Source: Lumbricus rubellus (lineage: Eukaryota; Annelida; Clitellata; Crassiclitellata; Lumbricidae). From it: 64,000 bases of DNA. Of this stretch, positions 54,017 through 64,000 are shown piece by piece. Location of the stretch: positions 38,150,892 to 38,214,891 of the forward strand of contig OX243811.1 of assembly GCA_945859605.1 (NCBI GenBank), in the 5' to 3' direction. The position numbers and the translations under genes are program-made. Under the pieces are notes generated by a model. The model saw only the letters and a program-made list of their open reading frames with translations. It was not told the origin of the DNA and made no database searches. Position 1 is the first letter of the stretch. Each line of letters opens with the position of its first letter.

Positions 54017-54328
54017 CAGTGGCGGCGCTATAGGGTGCACGGGCTAAATAGCGCTGAGCCCCCCAGAAAAATGCGAAAAATGTGTACAACCATGGGTACA
54101 TGGCGTATGCAGACCTGCGAAAGAGTAAACTCAGGAAAATTTAAGTCCAAAACTATCGGAGAACTAAAAAAAGTCAGATTTTTTACGGGAAAAATTTAAT
54201 ATTTTATTGGGTTTCAGACTGACGACTAAAAAGTCATCAGATTTTTTGGGGGGCGAATAAAAGACGGAAAATCTTTGGACCAACTTCGGCCTCCCCCCCC
54301 CAAAACTGAAATCGTGGCGCCGTCACTG
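54017..54328. mobile_element. Possible hAT-like MITE
   Basis: The left end CAGTGGCGGCGC and the right end GGCGCCGTCACTG are inverted and of hAT form. Flanks share only 'gcatg' near each end, so the target duplication is doubtful. Non-coding. Confidence 0.45.
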
Positions 54329-55035
54329 ACTGCATGGTCACTGGTGGCGCGTGAAGGATCATGCTCTGCAGGGCATAGCAAACGAACCGTTAGAGGCGTA
54401 GCGACCGCCATCCGTACCCTCCGACCGAAGGGGCCCCCGCAAGGAAGGGGCCCCAAAAGTGCCAAAAATGAAGAAAATGACTGGAAAAAGGTCATAAACT
54501 TTTTCGGACGGCGAATTGATGAAATTTTTCCGAGATTTTTGCCTGGATGACTAAACAAAGGTCGTAAGAAATTTCGGGCCCAAAAAATGCCACATCCCGG
54601 TGTCTGCATTGTAATTAAGGGGCCCGCCGGCCTGGACATTATGCTCGGAGGGGGCCACGTTCATTGTTGCTACGGCCCTGCGAACCGTTTATTTTGACAG
54701 AAACGTTCAATCATTCGTTATTCTGCAGGCGTCAAGTTACCGTACTTTAAAATTGAAATTAACTCTATAGGCTATGCAAATACTTTTAAAAGTGAAACTG
54801 ATTGATGTGTTTTGCATTATTTTGAAGTGAGACTGCAATGCTGAAACGAAATTTAATCATATATACCGGTAATTCAAGCGAAACGGCATATGCGTTTTTC
54901 TATTGCACCATGCATGTATAGAGCAGAGATTCTCAACCGGTGTGTCGCGTAAGACTGGTGTGTCGTTGGTGTGTTGCGATGAATTGGTGTGTCGCGAATT
55001 TTTACAGCATGCGCCAGTCGTTCTTGCATTAGGCC

Positions 55036-55792
55036 TGTAAAGACCCGGCCTTCGAGCTGTCTTACTTAGCGACCCAGCACGCGGGTAACTAAGCGCTGAA
55101 AGTTAGCGGGGACGTACGGATTCGCGTAGCGACCGATACGTAGAACGCACGATTATATTCAGTACTTTCTTTTCGGTTTCCGGTTCGAGTTTAGGCTGAT
55201 ATTTTAGTCACATGGCGAATTGTTTTAGAATTAAGGATGTTCCGAGTGGTTATTGTTTGTCTTGAATAATATCTGTACGTCGCGAGTGACGGGGATAAGT
55301 TGCGTATTTGTTGGCATCTGTTGTGGTGAAGTTCAAGCCAAAAATGGCAACAAACAACTTAAGTCCCTCCCACGACACAATGTACAGTTACGACCCTTCG
55401 TATGGTAACGGTAATGATTACGCCCATGAGACGGAAGAGGGAACAGCGACGCACGGTGAGATAGACCACTGGAATATGTTAGCCTCAGAGGAAATGGCCC
55501 GATCGGAAGAGCAATTAGGATTAATACAGTTGGCGAACGCCGCCCTCGGGTCAGCCTATAACGAACCGGATGAAAGCAGAGAGCGTGCGAGCCCAGCCCG
55601 ACCCCTATCGGCGGGCGCTTCCAGACCGGAAGCCGTCAACATAATGTCCCCCAAACCACTCGCGCGGCATCCTGGCACGACACCGGCGAACACTTCAACG
55701 TCCGCTCTCTTTCAAAATAACCGCCCGCGTACCAGTGTACTCTTCCCACAATACACTCCCTCACTGGTGGATCGTGGAAGCAGAAACTTACA
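55036..55792 (+). repeat. 5' LTR of the Ty3/Gypsy element
   Basis: 757 bp starting 'tgtaaagaccc' and ending 'gaaacttaca'. The first 308 bp are non-coding and should hold promoter and RNA start. The last 449 bp (from ATG 55344) are the beginning of the polyprotein frame. Confidence 0.97.
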
Positions 55793-58700
55793 AAGTGATA
55801 CCGGAAGTGTGGGGTTGGCTTACTCTTTGAGAAACGATAACAAGACCAATGAAGAGAGTATGTATCAGCAGAGGAAAAGCAGACGCTTGGGATGCCTTTT
55901 AGATGATGAAGAGACAAATGAAGAGAGTACGTATCAACGAGGCGATACCAAAAATTCTGAGCAGTGGAAAGACGAAAGGAAAGCAGAGAAGGAGGGGAGG
56001 ACATATCGACAAGAGTACGCTACGGAAGTAGAAGAAATTAATGAGGGAACTGACATTAATTCTTCACGAGTAAAGAAAAGCATGACGACGACCGAGACTG
56101 GACAATTGCAAGAAATTTTAGCACCACTACAAGAACTGTGTAGGCATCTGAGCGAGATTTGTGTGAAAAGTGGAAAAATTACAAGCAATAGTCCTGGGCT
56201 GCGGGTGGAAGTAGGACAAACGCAAAGTCGTCCCGTTAAGTTCAGTCAGTTAGAACCGCATTCGGTGATTGCAGTCGAGCCCGATGGATTGAGACAGAAG
56301 CCGACCATCGAGGGGAAATCACGTAAGATGGAAGAAACGAGATCGAGATCAGGTGGAGACAGACACAAACAGTGGCTGAAACTGGAGAAATTTGACGGTC
56401 GAACGCCGCTGGAAGCGTTTCTCGTGAAATTTGAGATCTGCTCAAGACATAACGAGTGGGACGAGGGCGAGAGGATGAACCAGTTAATGTGTGCCATGGT
56501 AGGAACCGCAGAGCATCTGTTATGGGAATTCAACGCATCCGGCTTGTCATCCTCGAGCGACTTCGTAGCACGACTTAGGAGTAGATATGGATGTTCTGAT
56601 CAAATGACATTATACCGTACCCAGCTTCGTACTCGAATACAGAGAGAGGGAGAGACCTTGCAAGAATTAGCGCAAGACATACGGCGACTAATGGTGTTGG
56701 CCTATGCTGGCCCATCTACGGAAATGAGTGAGATGGTAGCCATTGATGCTTTCATTGACGCGATCGATGACTCCGAGTTGGCTCTGCGCGTGCGAGACAG
56801 GGAACCAACTAACCTTGAGCTAGCGTGCCGATATGCCATCAGACTCGAAGCTAATAAATCCACACGGAGTAGGACCGGAGATCAGGAGCGGAGATCGGGA
56901 CGAATCAAAGCGATCAAAACAGACGACAAATCTAGCGATGAGATACTTCGTAGATTGTCGGAGCAAATGGCCAACATGGAACAGCGTCAGTTTCAGATGG
57001 AGCAATGGTGGAAGACACCGACGTGGCAAGCTTCCAGTACGACAGATAGACATTATGAGGAGCCAAGAGATATGCCGATGGAAAATCGACAGAGATCGGA
57101 GAGAGGGGCAAGAAATAATGTAGCGACCCACGATCGGAGGAATCGACGAGGTGATGGGCGGTGCTTTCTCTGCCTTCAGCCAGGTCATTTCCGGAAGGAC
57201 TGTCCACAAGTGATGAGATACGAGCAAGGTCAAGAAGAAGGAGAAGGGATAGCTAACACACGTTACATCCAAGGAAGCACTAACGCGTACTTACAACTGC
57301 GAATAAATGGGCGGAAGATCCTAGCTCTGGTTGACACAGGGAGCGAGATGTCGCTAATTCCAGCTTCAGCAGTACGCCTGCAAGACATGCGAGAATCACG
57401 ACAGCTCCTGAAAGCGGCTAACGGTACATCCATTCGAGTGCTGGGCGAGATCACGGTGCAAGGCGAAATCTCAGGACAGATCTTCCAGATTCCCTGCCTA
57501 GTCACCGAGCAGCTGAATGAAATGATCCTGGGACTCAGCTGGTTAGAACAACAGAACGCTAGTTGGAACTTCCGCGGACGCTCAATTCAACTGCAAGGAC
57601 GTGAGCACCAACTGCATCGTGTAACAGGAGCTGCGCGATGTAGGAGAATCGTGTTGGCAAGAAATGTTCAGGTGCCTCCTTTGAGCGAAATGGACGTGGA
57701 AGTCTTCGCTGTCCTTCCCAATATGAAAACTGACCCTCGACTCTGGGCTGTACAATCCCAAGTGCTAGAATCTGGCGTCCTAGTAGCCAGCACGCTGCTG
57801 CCTGATCGCACCACAGATTTACTGGCCAGGGTGATGAACCCTACGAATCAAATGATCCGTCTGAAAGTAGGCAGCCAATGGAACTTGGAGGAGGTTCAGC
57901 TAAGCGAGTCGAAAGCAGACGACGACCTACAAAACCGACCTAGCAGGGTGAACCGAACCACCGAAGTCGACGCGGGTAGTGATCCAGCCGACCTGCTGTC
58001 CCCTTTATGGCAGAACGTGTCAGACGACGTTCCACAAGAGGCTAGGGACCGACTAAAGAAGATTGTGTTGGATAACCGTCATGCGTTCTCATTGGGAGAC
58101 TGGGACATGGGCTACACCGAAGTGATTAGACACGAAATTGACACTGGGAACGAGGTCCCGGTGCGACAACCCCTGCGACGCCAGCCCCTGACCCTACTGC
58201 CAGAGATCGACGCTCAGGTGGAGACGATGCTGCAACAAGGCCTCATCGAACCATCTGCTTCGGAATGGGCGAGTAACGTTGTCATGGTGACCAAGAAGGA
58301 TGGCACGGCCAGGTTCTGCGTTGACTACCGCGCGGTGAACCTAAAGACCAGGAAGGATGCGTACCCCCTGCCTCTGATCAGCGAGAGCATCGACGCCATC
58401 GGCGACGCCAAGTGGTTCAGCACCTTCGACCTTCGCGCTGGGTACCACCAGTTGGCCGTACACCCCCACGACAAACACAAAACTGCGTTCGTGACTCGAC
58501 GAGGTAGCTTCCAGTTTCGCGTACTGCCGTTCGGGTTGTGCAACAGCCCTGCGTCGTTCTCCCGCATGATGAACCTAGTCATGGCGGGGTTAAACTTCTC
58601 CATCTGCCTAATCTACCTCGACGATATTATTGTCTTTGCCAAAGACATAGCGACTCACCTGAACCGGTTGGAACAAATTCTACAGAGACTTACGAAGGAG

Positions 58701-60932
58701 CATCTTAAGTTGAAGCCCACCAAGTGTCACTTACTCCAGACCAGTGTGACGTTCTTGGGCCATGTTATCAGCGCGCAGGGAGTGGCGACTGATCCATCTA
58801 AAGTACAGGCGGTAGGAGAATGGCCGACCCCGAGGAACCTGAAAGAAGTCCGATCGTTCGTCGGGTTGTGCTCCTACTATCGGCGATTCGTCCCGGACTT
58901 TGCGAAAATTGCCCGCCCCTTGCACGAGCTGACACGCAAAGGTCAACCGTTCCGTTGGACTGTGGAGTGTGGGACCGCCTTCACCGATCTGAAGAAAAAA
59001 TTAACCGATGCCCCCGTGCTGGCGCCGCCTAGGGATGAAGGCATGTTCATTCTTGATACGGACGCCTCTGGAGATTCGATTGGCGCTGTGCTCTCACAAC
59101 TACAGGAGAACCAAGAACGAGTAATCAGTTATGGTAGTCGATTATGCTCGGCAGCAGAGAGGAACTATGATGTCACGAGACGGGAACTTCTTGCAATCAT
59201 CTATTATCTCAAGAACTTCCGACCATACCTGCTGGGACGTCGGTTTCTGTTAAGAACGGACCATTCTGCCCTACAGTGGCTGCGGCGCACACCCGTACCT
59301 ATCGGCCAACAAGCTCGATGGCTGACCACCATTGAGGAGTTCGACTTCGAGATTCAACACCGAGCCGGCTCGGCGCACCTCAACGCTGACGCCCTCTCGC
59401 GGCGACCGCATCACGTGGAGATGATACGAACTGCGCGAATTCCTCCCCGACCAGAAGAATTCCTTCCAGATGATTGGGATATAGAGACCCTGAAGAAAGA
59501 ACAAGATGCCGACCCGGATCTCGGTTGGGTAGTGGCGCAGCTCCGGGCGTCCAAGGACCCACCGCCGTCCGAAGTAGTCCGCCCCCTAAGCGGAACCATT
59601 AAGATATTGGTGTCGCAGTGGCCGCAGCTCATTCTCCGAAACGACCTGCTGTACCGAAGCTGGTTGGCTGTCGATTCCGGACAGATGGAGCGGTGGCAAC
59701 TGGTGCCCCCGCCTAGCCGACGGGTGGAGCTGATTCGCTTAGCTCATCGCGGAATGACCGGAGGACACTTGGGACTGAGGCGAACGTCTGTGCAGCTGAG
59801 CAACCGAGTATACTGGCCGTTGTGGAAGGACGACGTGCAACGCGAACTGCTCCGTTGTACCGAATGTTCGAGGTACCGTCGCGAGAAGCCCCCTCGGCAA
59901 GGTCTTCTGCAAGACATGAGAATCGGAGAACCGATGGATCGACTTGGGATCGACATCACTGGACCACACCCGGTGTCCAGCGCTGGTCACAAATACATAC
60001 TGACCGTGATAGACCATTTCTCACGTTGGGCAGAGGCGTTCCCTATCCGGAATCAAGAAGCTGGAACCGTCGCGAAGATATTGTGCGACCAGTTCTTCCC
60101 ACGCTATGGGTGCCCGCGTCAAATCCTCTCCGACCAAGGCCCGTGCTTCGAATCACACCTCTTCCAAGATTTGTGTCGTCGATTGGAGATTGATAAGGTT
60201 CGGACCTCGGCGTACAAGCCTAGCACTAACGGGATGGTGGAACGATTTCACCGAACACTGAATAGCATGCTGGGCAAAGTGGTCTCCCAACGACAGAAAG
60301 ACTGGGACACGCTTCTACCTGGGGTGATGGCTGCGTATCGTGCCACCAAACATTCGAGTACGGGGTTCAGTCCAAACCTGTTGTTCATGGGACGAGAAGT
60401 TATCGCACCCATCGATCTGGTTCTCAGCGATGGCTCGGCGATCGAACTTTGCGACCGAACGGTGGATGAATTTGTGGATCAACGACTGCAGCGGATGCAG
60501 GACACCTATCGGTTGGTGCGAACTCACTTTCAGCAGATCGCGCAGCATCGGACTGCCCGATACAACCTTCGAGTGCGACCCGCCGCATTCGAACCCGGCC
60601 AGTGGGTATGCTACTACTGTCCTCGTCGACACACTGGTATCAAGACCAAGTGGGCCAAGTTCTACGAAGGACCGTACAAAGTTATGGACCGCGTCGGGCC
60701 TGTACTCTACCGAATACAGAAGTCGGCCCGTGCGCAACCGAAGTTGGTCTACGTGGACAAGCTGAAGAACTTCGGAGGAGACTGTCCGAAAGACTGGGAT
60801 AGGCCGATATCGAACGATGTTACGGACCGAGATGAGCCCTTGGGACTAAACGAACTTGTCCAAGACGAGGAACTGAACTCTACCCCCAGACCGACCCGTC
60901 CCCATGTTTTACCTGTTCGGTTTCGGTTGTAA
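55344..60932 (+). CDS. Gag-Pol polyprotein of Ty3/Gypsy retrotransposon, 1862 aa, intact
   Basis: One frame encodes both Gag and Pol. ATG 55344 has a good context (AAAATGG). Landmarks by residue: retrotransposon Gag-like region about 340-510; CCHC zinc knuckle 607-620; aspartic protease active site DTG 664-666; reverse transcriptase with YLDD 1091-1094; RNase H start D1238; integrase zinc-binding His/Cys region near 1470-1515; catalytic D1537, D1597 and E1633 (D-X59-D-X35-E); and a GPY/F-like 'YEGPYKV' at about 1774 near the end. No stop or frameshift separates Gag from Pol, so the ratio of the two must be set some other way, such as proteolysis. About the first 149 codons lie in the LTR, so the frame crosses the LTR border and any primer-binding site must be coding. 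Confidence 0.97.
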   Translation: MATNNLSPSHDTMYSYDPSYGNGNDYAHETEEGTATHGEIDHWNMLASEEMARSEEQLGLIQLANAALGSAYNEPDESRERASPARPLSAGASRPEAVNIMSPKPLARHPGTTPANTSTSALFQNNRPRTSVLFPQYTPSLVDRGSRNLQSDTGSVGLAYSLRNDNKTNEESMYQQRKSRRLGCLLDDEETNEESTYQRGDTKNSEQWKDERKAEKEGRTYRQEYATEVEEINEGTDINSSRVKKSMTTTETGQLQEILAPLQELCRHLSEICVKSGKITSNSPGLRVEVGQTQSRPVKFSQLEPHSVIAVEPDGLRQKPTIEGKSRKMEETRSRSGGDRHKQWLKLEKFDGRTPLEAFLVKFEICSRHNEWDEGERMNQLMCAMVGTAEHLLWEFNASGLSSSSDFVARLRSRYGCSDQMTLYRTQLRTRIQREGETLQELAQDIRRLMVLAYAGPSTEMSEMVAIDAFIDAIDDSELALRVRDREPTNLELACRYAIRLEANKSTRSRTGDQERRSGRIKAIKTDDKSSDEILRRLSEQMANMEQRQFQMEQWWKTPTWQASSTTDRHYEEPRDMPMENRQRSERGARNNVATHDRRNRRGDGRCFLCLQPGHFRKDCPQVMRYEQGQEEGEGIANTRYIQGSTNAYLQLRINGRKILALVDTGSEMSLIPASAVRLQDMRESRQLLKAANGTSIRVLGEITVQGEISGQIFQIPCLVTEQLNEMILGLSWLEQQNASWNFRGRSIQLQGREHQLHRVTGAARCRRIVLARNVQVPPLSEMDVEVFAVLPNMKTDPRLWAVQSQVLESGVLVASTLLPDRTTDLLARVMNPTNQMIRLKVGSQWNLEEVQLSESKADDDLQNRPSRVNRTTEVDAGSDPADLLSPLWQNVSDDVPQEARDRLKKIVLDNRHAFSLGDWDMGYTEVIRHEIDTGNEVPVRQPLRRQPLTLLPEIDAQVETMLQQGLIEPSASEWASNVVMVTKKDGTARFCVDYRAVNLKTRKDAYPLPLISESIDAIGDAKWFSTFDLRAGYHQLAVHPHDKHKTAFVTRRGSFQFRVLPFGLCNSPASFSRMMNLVMAGLNFSICLIYLDDIIVFAKDIATHLNRLEQILQRLTKEHLKLKPTKCHLLQTSVTFLGHVISAQGVATDPSKVQAVGEWPTPRNLKEVRSFVGLCSYYRRFVPDFAKIARPLHELTRKGQPFRWTVECGTAFTDLKKKLTDAPVLAPPRDEGMFILDTDASGDSIGAVLSQLQENQERVISYGSRLCSAAERNYDVTRRELLAIIYYLKNFRPYLLGRRFLLRTDHSALQWLRRTPVPIGQQARWLTTIEEFDFEIQHRAGSAHLNADALSRRPHHVEMIRTARIPPRPEEFLPDDWDIETLKKEQDADPDLGWVVAQLRASKDPPPSEVVRPLSGTIKILVSQWPQLILRNDLLYRSWLAVDSGQMERWQLVPPPSRRVELIRLAHRGMTGGHLGLRRTSVQLSNRVYWPLWKDDVQRELLRCTECSRYRREKPPRQGLLQDMRIGEPMDRLGIDITGPHPVSSAGHKYILTVIDHFSRWAEAFPIRNQEAGTVAKILCDQFFPRYGCPRQILSDQGPCFESHLFQDLCRRLEIDKVRTSAYKPSTNGMVERFHRTLNSMLGKVVSQRQKDWDTLLPGVMAAYRATKHSSTGFSPNLLFMGREVIAPIDLVLSDGSAIELCDRTVDEFVDQRLQRMQDTYRLVRTHFQQIAQHRTARYNLRVRPAAFEPGQWVCYYCPRRHTGIKTKWAKFYEGPYKVMDRVGPVLYRIQKSARAQPKLVYVDKLKNFGGDCPKDWDRPISNDVTDRDEPLGLNELVQDEELNSTPRPTRPHVLPVRFRL

Positions 60933-61347
60933 ACCCCGCCCTGACAGTTATTCACCGTTGTGAAAACGTGTTGGTGAGGTTGAACACCTAGTTAAGTGTT
61001 GGTGTTGTCCGAACCGAAATAGTTGATTAAGAGCCATTCGCAGAGGAACCGGACGACTTCGGGTCGTGTACTAGTTAAGCATGTTACTGGCTAAGGATGA
61101 TTATACCGCTTCGTGTTCTGTTTGGTTTTGGTGTGCTGTTGGAACGTTTGATGCAAGCAGTTATGATTTTGGGCGCATATGTATTGACAGTAGGCGACCC
61201 TGCAGTCCAAATTTCATTTGCCGGGCTTTTTGTTTTGACATATGTCCGAGGTATGGAAATTTGTAGAAGGGGTAGACCGTTGGTTGAATGGTCCAGTTAC
61301 CGTTTGGGTCTTCCCGTGGTTTCACCACTTGAGTAGGTGGGGGAGAG
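60933..61347 (+). other. Non-coding tail of the retrotransposon with polypurine tract
   Basis: This 415-bp stretch follows the polyprotein stop. Two overlapping short frames (61081-61266 and 61097-61336) include a hydrophobic segment but match no envelope or accessory protein I know. The purine-rich run at about 61335-61347 abuts the 3' LTR and is the expected plus-strand primer. Confidence 0.7.
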
Positions 61348-62104
61348 TGTAAAGACCCGGCCTTCGAGCTGTCTTACTTAGCGACCCAGCACGCGGGTAA
61401 CTACGCGCTGAAAGTTAGCGGGGACGTACGGATTCGCGTAGCGACCGATACGTAGAACGCACGATTATATTCAGTACTTTCTTTTCGGTTTCCGGTTCGA
61501 GTTTAGGCTGATATTTTAGTCACATGGCGAATTGTTTTAGAATTAAGGATGTTCCGAGTGGTTATTGTTTGTCTTGAATAATATCTGTACGTCGCGAGTG
61601 ACGGGGATAAGTTGCGTGTTTGTTGGCATCTGTTGTGGTGAAGTTCAAGCCAAAAATGGCAACAAACAACTTAAGTCCCTCCCACGACACAATGTACAGT
61701 TACGACCCTTCGTATGGTAACGGTAATGATTACGCCCATGAGACGGAAGAGGGAACAGCGACGCACGGTGAGATAGACCACTGGAATATGTTAGCCTCAG
61801 AGGAAATGGCCCGATCGGAAGAGCAATTAGGATTAATACAGTTGGCGAACGCCGCCCTCGGGTCAGCCTATAACGAACCGGATGAAAGCAGAGAGCGTGC
61901 GAGCCCAGCCCGACCCCTATCGGCGGGCGCTTCCAGACCGGAAGCCGTCAACATAATGTCCCCCAAACCACTCGCGCGGCATCCTGGCACGACACCGGCG
62001 AACACTTCAACGTCCGCTCTCTTTCAAAATAACCGCCCGCGTACCAGTGTACTCTTCCCACAATACACTCCCTCACTGGTGGATCGTGGAAGCAGAAACT
62101 TACA
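61348..62104 (+). repeat. 3' LTR of the Ty3/Gypsy element
   Basis: 757 bp, differing from the 5' LTR by eye at about 61404 (c for a) and 61618 (g for a). It carries a second copy of the polyprotein start (ATG 61656). That frame runs past the LTR into flanking DNA and stops at about 62156, giving a 166-codon truncated frame. Confidence 0.97.
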
Positions 62105-62252
62105 GGCCTACTCTTGCTTACTTTGGCAGTTTAGCTGTATACGGTGTAGTCTGTGAGAATTATTAGCACTCTATATTGTATGCTCCATCATTTGATATGG
62201 ATATACCGGAATGCAGATCGTAAGTTATATGCAACTGAGATATTCTCGTTTT

Positions 62253-62435
62253 CAGGGCTGTTTTTAAAATTAAGGAATTTTTAGAAACTGCACAACTCCT
62301 TCTTTCCTTTCCCATCATCCACTGTAAATTACTTAAAATCGGAAGACAATGACCTTTTTTTGCTAGTTTTAACTGTACATAAGTGCTTCTACAACTGCAC
62401 ATTTTGTGTACAACTGCACGTTTAAAAAAGCCCTG
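62253..62435. repeat. Dispersed hAT-like MITE, copy 2
   Basis: It starts 'cagggctgtttttaaa' and ends 'tttaaaaaagccctg', a better preserved inverted repeat than copy 1 at 46407-46615. Most of the interior aligns with copy 1 with small deletions. Confidence 0.7.
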
Positions 62436-64000
62436 CGAGTCGTTTTCAAAGAGTAGGCTATATAGCCATGTGTAGGCCTACAGTTATAAGAATAGGCTAT
62501 AAGCTTAGTAAAATAAACCGCTAATTTTCAATTCAATTTCGCCTATTTCCAAGCATCCATTTTTAGAAAAACATTGTTTAGACACCTTTCAGCTACTTAA
62601 AAATTAGTATAACTTCTAGTTGCAAACTACGATGAACAACTCCTCCCTATATTATCGAGGTATTTTATGTATAAATAGATCAAAATATTTGTGCAAATTT
62701 TTATGAAGACAAAACAGCAGCTGTATAAATATATTTAAAAGAGGCCTTCATGACAAAGTTCCGAAAGATATTACGGTCTTCTCTGAACTTGCATGAACCC
62801 TCTTGAAAACGCAATTATTGTCAAAGTTCATATAAGACTCTCACCTAAACCGTAAGAAAACGCTTGGTTGCCATGGAGATGCGATAGCAACGCTGCTTTG
62901 GAGCAGACTTTACTGCGAGTCGCTTTCCGTTTTACTCCTTATTACAACAACGAAACAACACGCTCAAAGAACTGGAAACCAGTGGAAAGAACGATTTACA
63001 GGATGCGGAGCGAATTATATTGTATGGGAAAAACTTATCATAATCGATGATTTGAAGATTTGGCTGGATGGGTGGGTGGTGACGGCAATCATGGCGTGAA
63101 ACGGAGTCGTCTGCTAATTGGGCGGTCGTCTGCTCTGACAGATGTCAGTGGCTGTCAGTCAAACGCTGCAGGACAAAGAACGAAACGTATCGACCGACTT
63201 TTTGCGCAGAACTGCAGGCGCTGATGCGTGGACGATGCGCGGCGACTCTCTCTTAGTCTATAGCCTATTATACATGTATACCTGGGTCGATATAATTATT
63301 GTCTAGTAACGCACGCATCTATAGTTCTAGAATCTAGATATTGTACTTAGACAGTGCTTTTCGAGTGTCTCCTTTGGGTTTGTCTGCGAACGCTGCTTCT
63401 ATAGATAAGCCATTATGCTGTTTGGGATCGTAATCGTAACCTTCAGGCGTCTAAAGTTCCACTCGAAAGCCGAGCGAAGGGTTCCAGCTTACTCACGGGC
63501 GTTGATGAACATGCGGTGGATTGCGATATTGCCATTCGCTGTGTAATTGTTGGCTATTCACTTAAGCATAATAAGCAAGCATGAAGAGTTGAAGACCATC
63601 TATAGCCTAGCACTAGGGAGAACCGTTCAGAAGCGCTTGCGTGCAGCGTGCAAGGCCCCGAGAGAAGGAGGAGCAGGTTTTGAGACAAGGAAGGAAATAA
63701 CTTCGAAGAACATCAAACGTATGATAGAATAATTGTAGAGCGAGTATGCAGAATATGGGCTCCTTAAGTAACTTTCCAGTGTAGCCTACGTGCTGGCGAA
63801 ATAAGTGGCAGAACGTACGCACTTTAAGACCTGCATGGCGTGACGACAAGATTACTTGCAAACGTTTGTTATTTATGACGAAATGCAAGATAGCTATGCA
63901 GTAGCCTAGGTCTTTTGACAGTTTCGATAGATCATAGCGGAACAGTATATTGCTGTTGTCATCATTGTCATGCAGCAAGGCCAACGCTAGAATGAGGAGA
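62436..64000. other. Window end, no gene recognised
   Basis: AT-rich sequence with short unrelated open frames. I saw no family motif, convincing exon or mobile-element border. Confidence 0.4.

Larger units (their letters stand above)
55036..62104 (+). mobile_element. Complete Ty3/Gypsy LTR retrotransposon
   Basis: Two direct 757-bp LTRs (55036-55792 and 61348-62104) begin TG and end CA. They bound an intact gag-pol frame of protease, reverse transcriptase, RNase H and integrase order, the Ty3/Gypsy order. GGCC lies directly outside both ends (55032-55035 and 62105-62108), a 4-bp target duplication. A purine run 'ggtgggggagag' precedes the 3' LTR and is the likely polypurine tract. By eye the LTRs differ at only two positions, so the insertion is recent. 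No TGG-type tRNA primer site sits directly after the 5' LTR. The element is inserted in intergenic DNA 2.8 kb upstream of the SIX gene. Confidence 0.97.

Noticed and set aside
61081..61336. Envelope or accessory gene downstream of Pol
   Set aside because: The frames are short, overlap each other, start at weak contexts and match nothing recognisable.

Overview
The window is nuclear DNA from an animal. It carries intron-rich genes with GT/AG splice sites, three recognisable metazoan protein families (a TANC scaffold, a RING-H2 ubiquitin ligase and a SIX3/6 homeobox factor), a Ty3/Gypsy LTR retrotransposon, several hAT-like and Tc1/mariner-like elements, and many microsatellites. The proteins are clearly homologous to vertebrate ones but diverged, and the TANC protein lacks the long vertebrate C-terminal tail. 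I infer a non-vertebrate, probably marine, invertebrate and cannot name the species.

Layout. (1) 1289-29757 (+): a TANC gene in 18 phase-consistent exons, open at the 5' side. It encodes an N-terminal linker, a STAND-type P-loop NTPase, about 10-11 ankyrin repeats, TPRs and a C-terminus that looks like a PDZ ligand. Intron 1 holds a 2.9-kb 18-bp minisatellite. Intron 5 holds a hAT-like MITE. Intron 7 (14173-22970) is almost filled by an 8.0-kb fold-back element with 4-kb inverted arms, internal 73-bp tandem repeats and a 6-bp target duplication. (2) 29758-35215: probable 3' UTR and intergenic DNA with short inverted-repeat elements. (3) 35550-40172 (+): a six-exon RING-H2 E3 ligase with ubiquitin-binding-like helices and an acidic linker; a complete hAT-like MITE lies in its first intron. 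(4) 40541-51520: gene-poor DNA with a mariner-derived fold-back, a TA-flanked element of 1.1 kb, a dispersed repeat and long simple repeats. (5) 51524-52200 (-): first coding exon of a SIX3/6 homeobox gene, ending at a splice donor just after the homeodomain; the next exon was not found. (6) 55036-62104 (+): a complete, very young Ty3/Gypsy element with two 757-bp LTRs and a single gag-pol frame whose first ~150 codons lie inside the LTR. (7) 62105-64000: flanking DNA with a second copy of the dispersed repeat.

The genes do not form a pathway. TANC proteins are postsynaptic or cell-cortex scaffolds, the RING protein is a predicted ubiquitin ligase, and SIX3/6 is a developmental transcription factor. 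What stands out is the mobile and repetitive DNA: the giant fold-back in the TANC intron and the LTR that encodes the start of its own polyprotein. All exon borders come from reading splice signals, reading frame and family similarity, with no transcript data.
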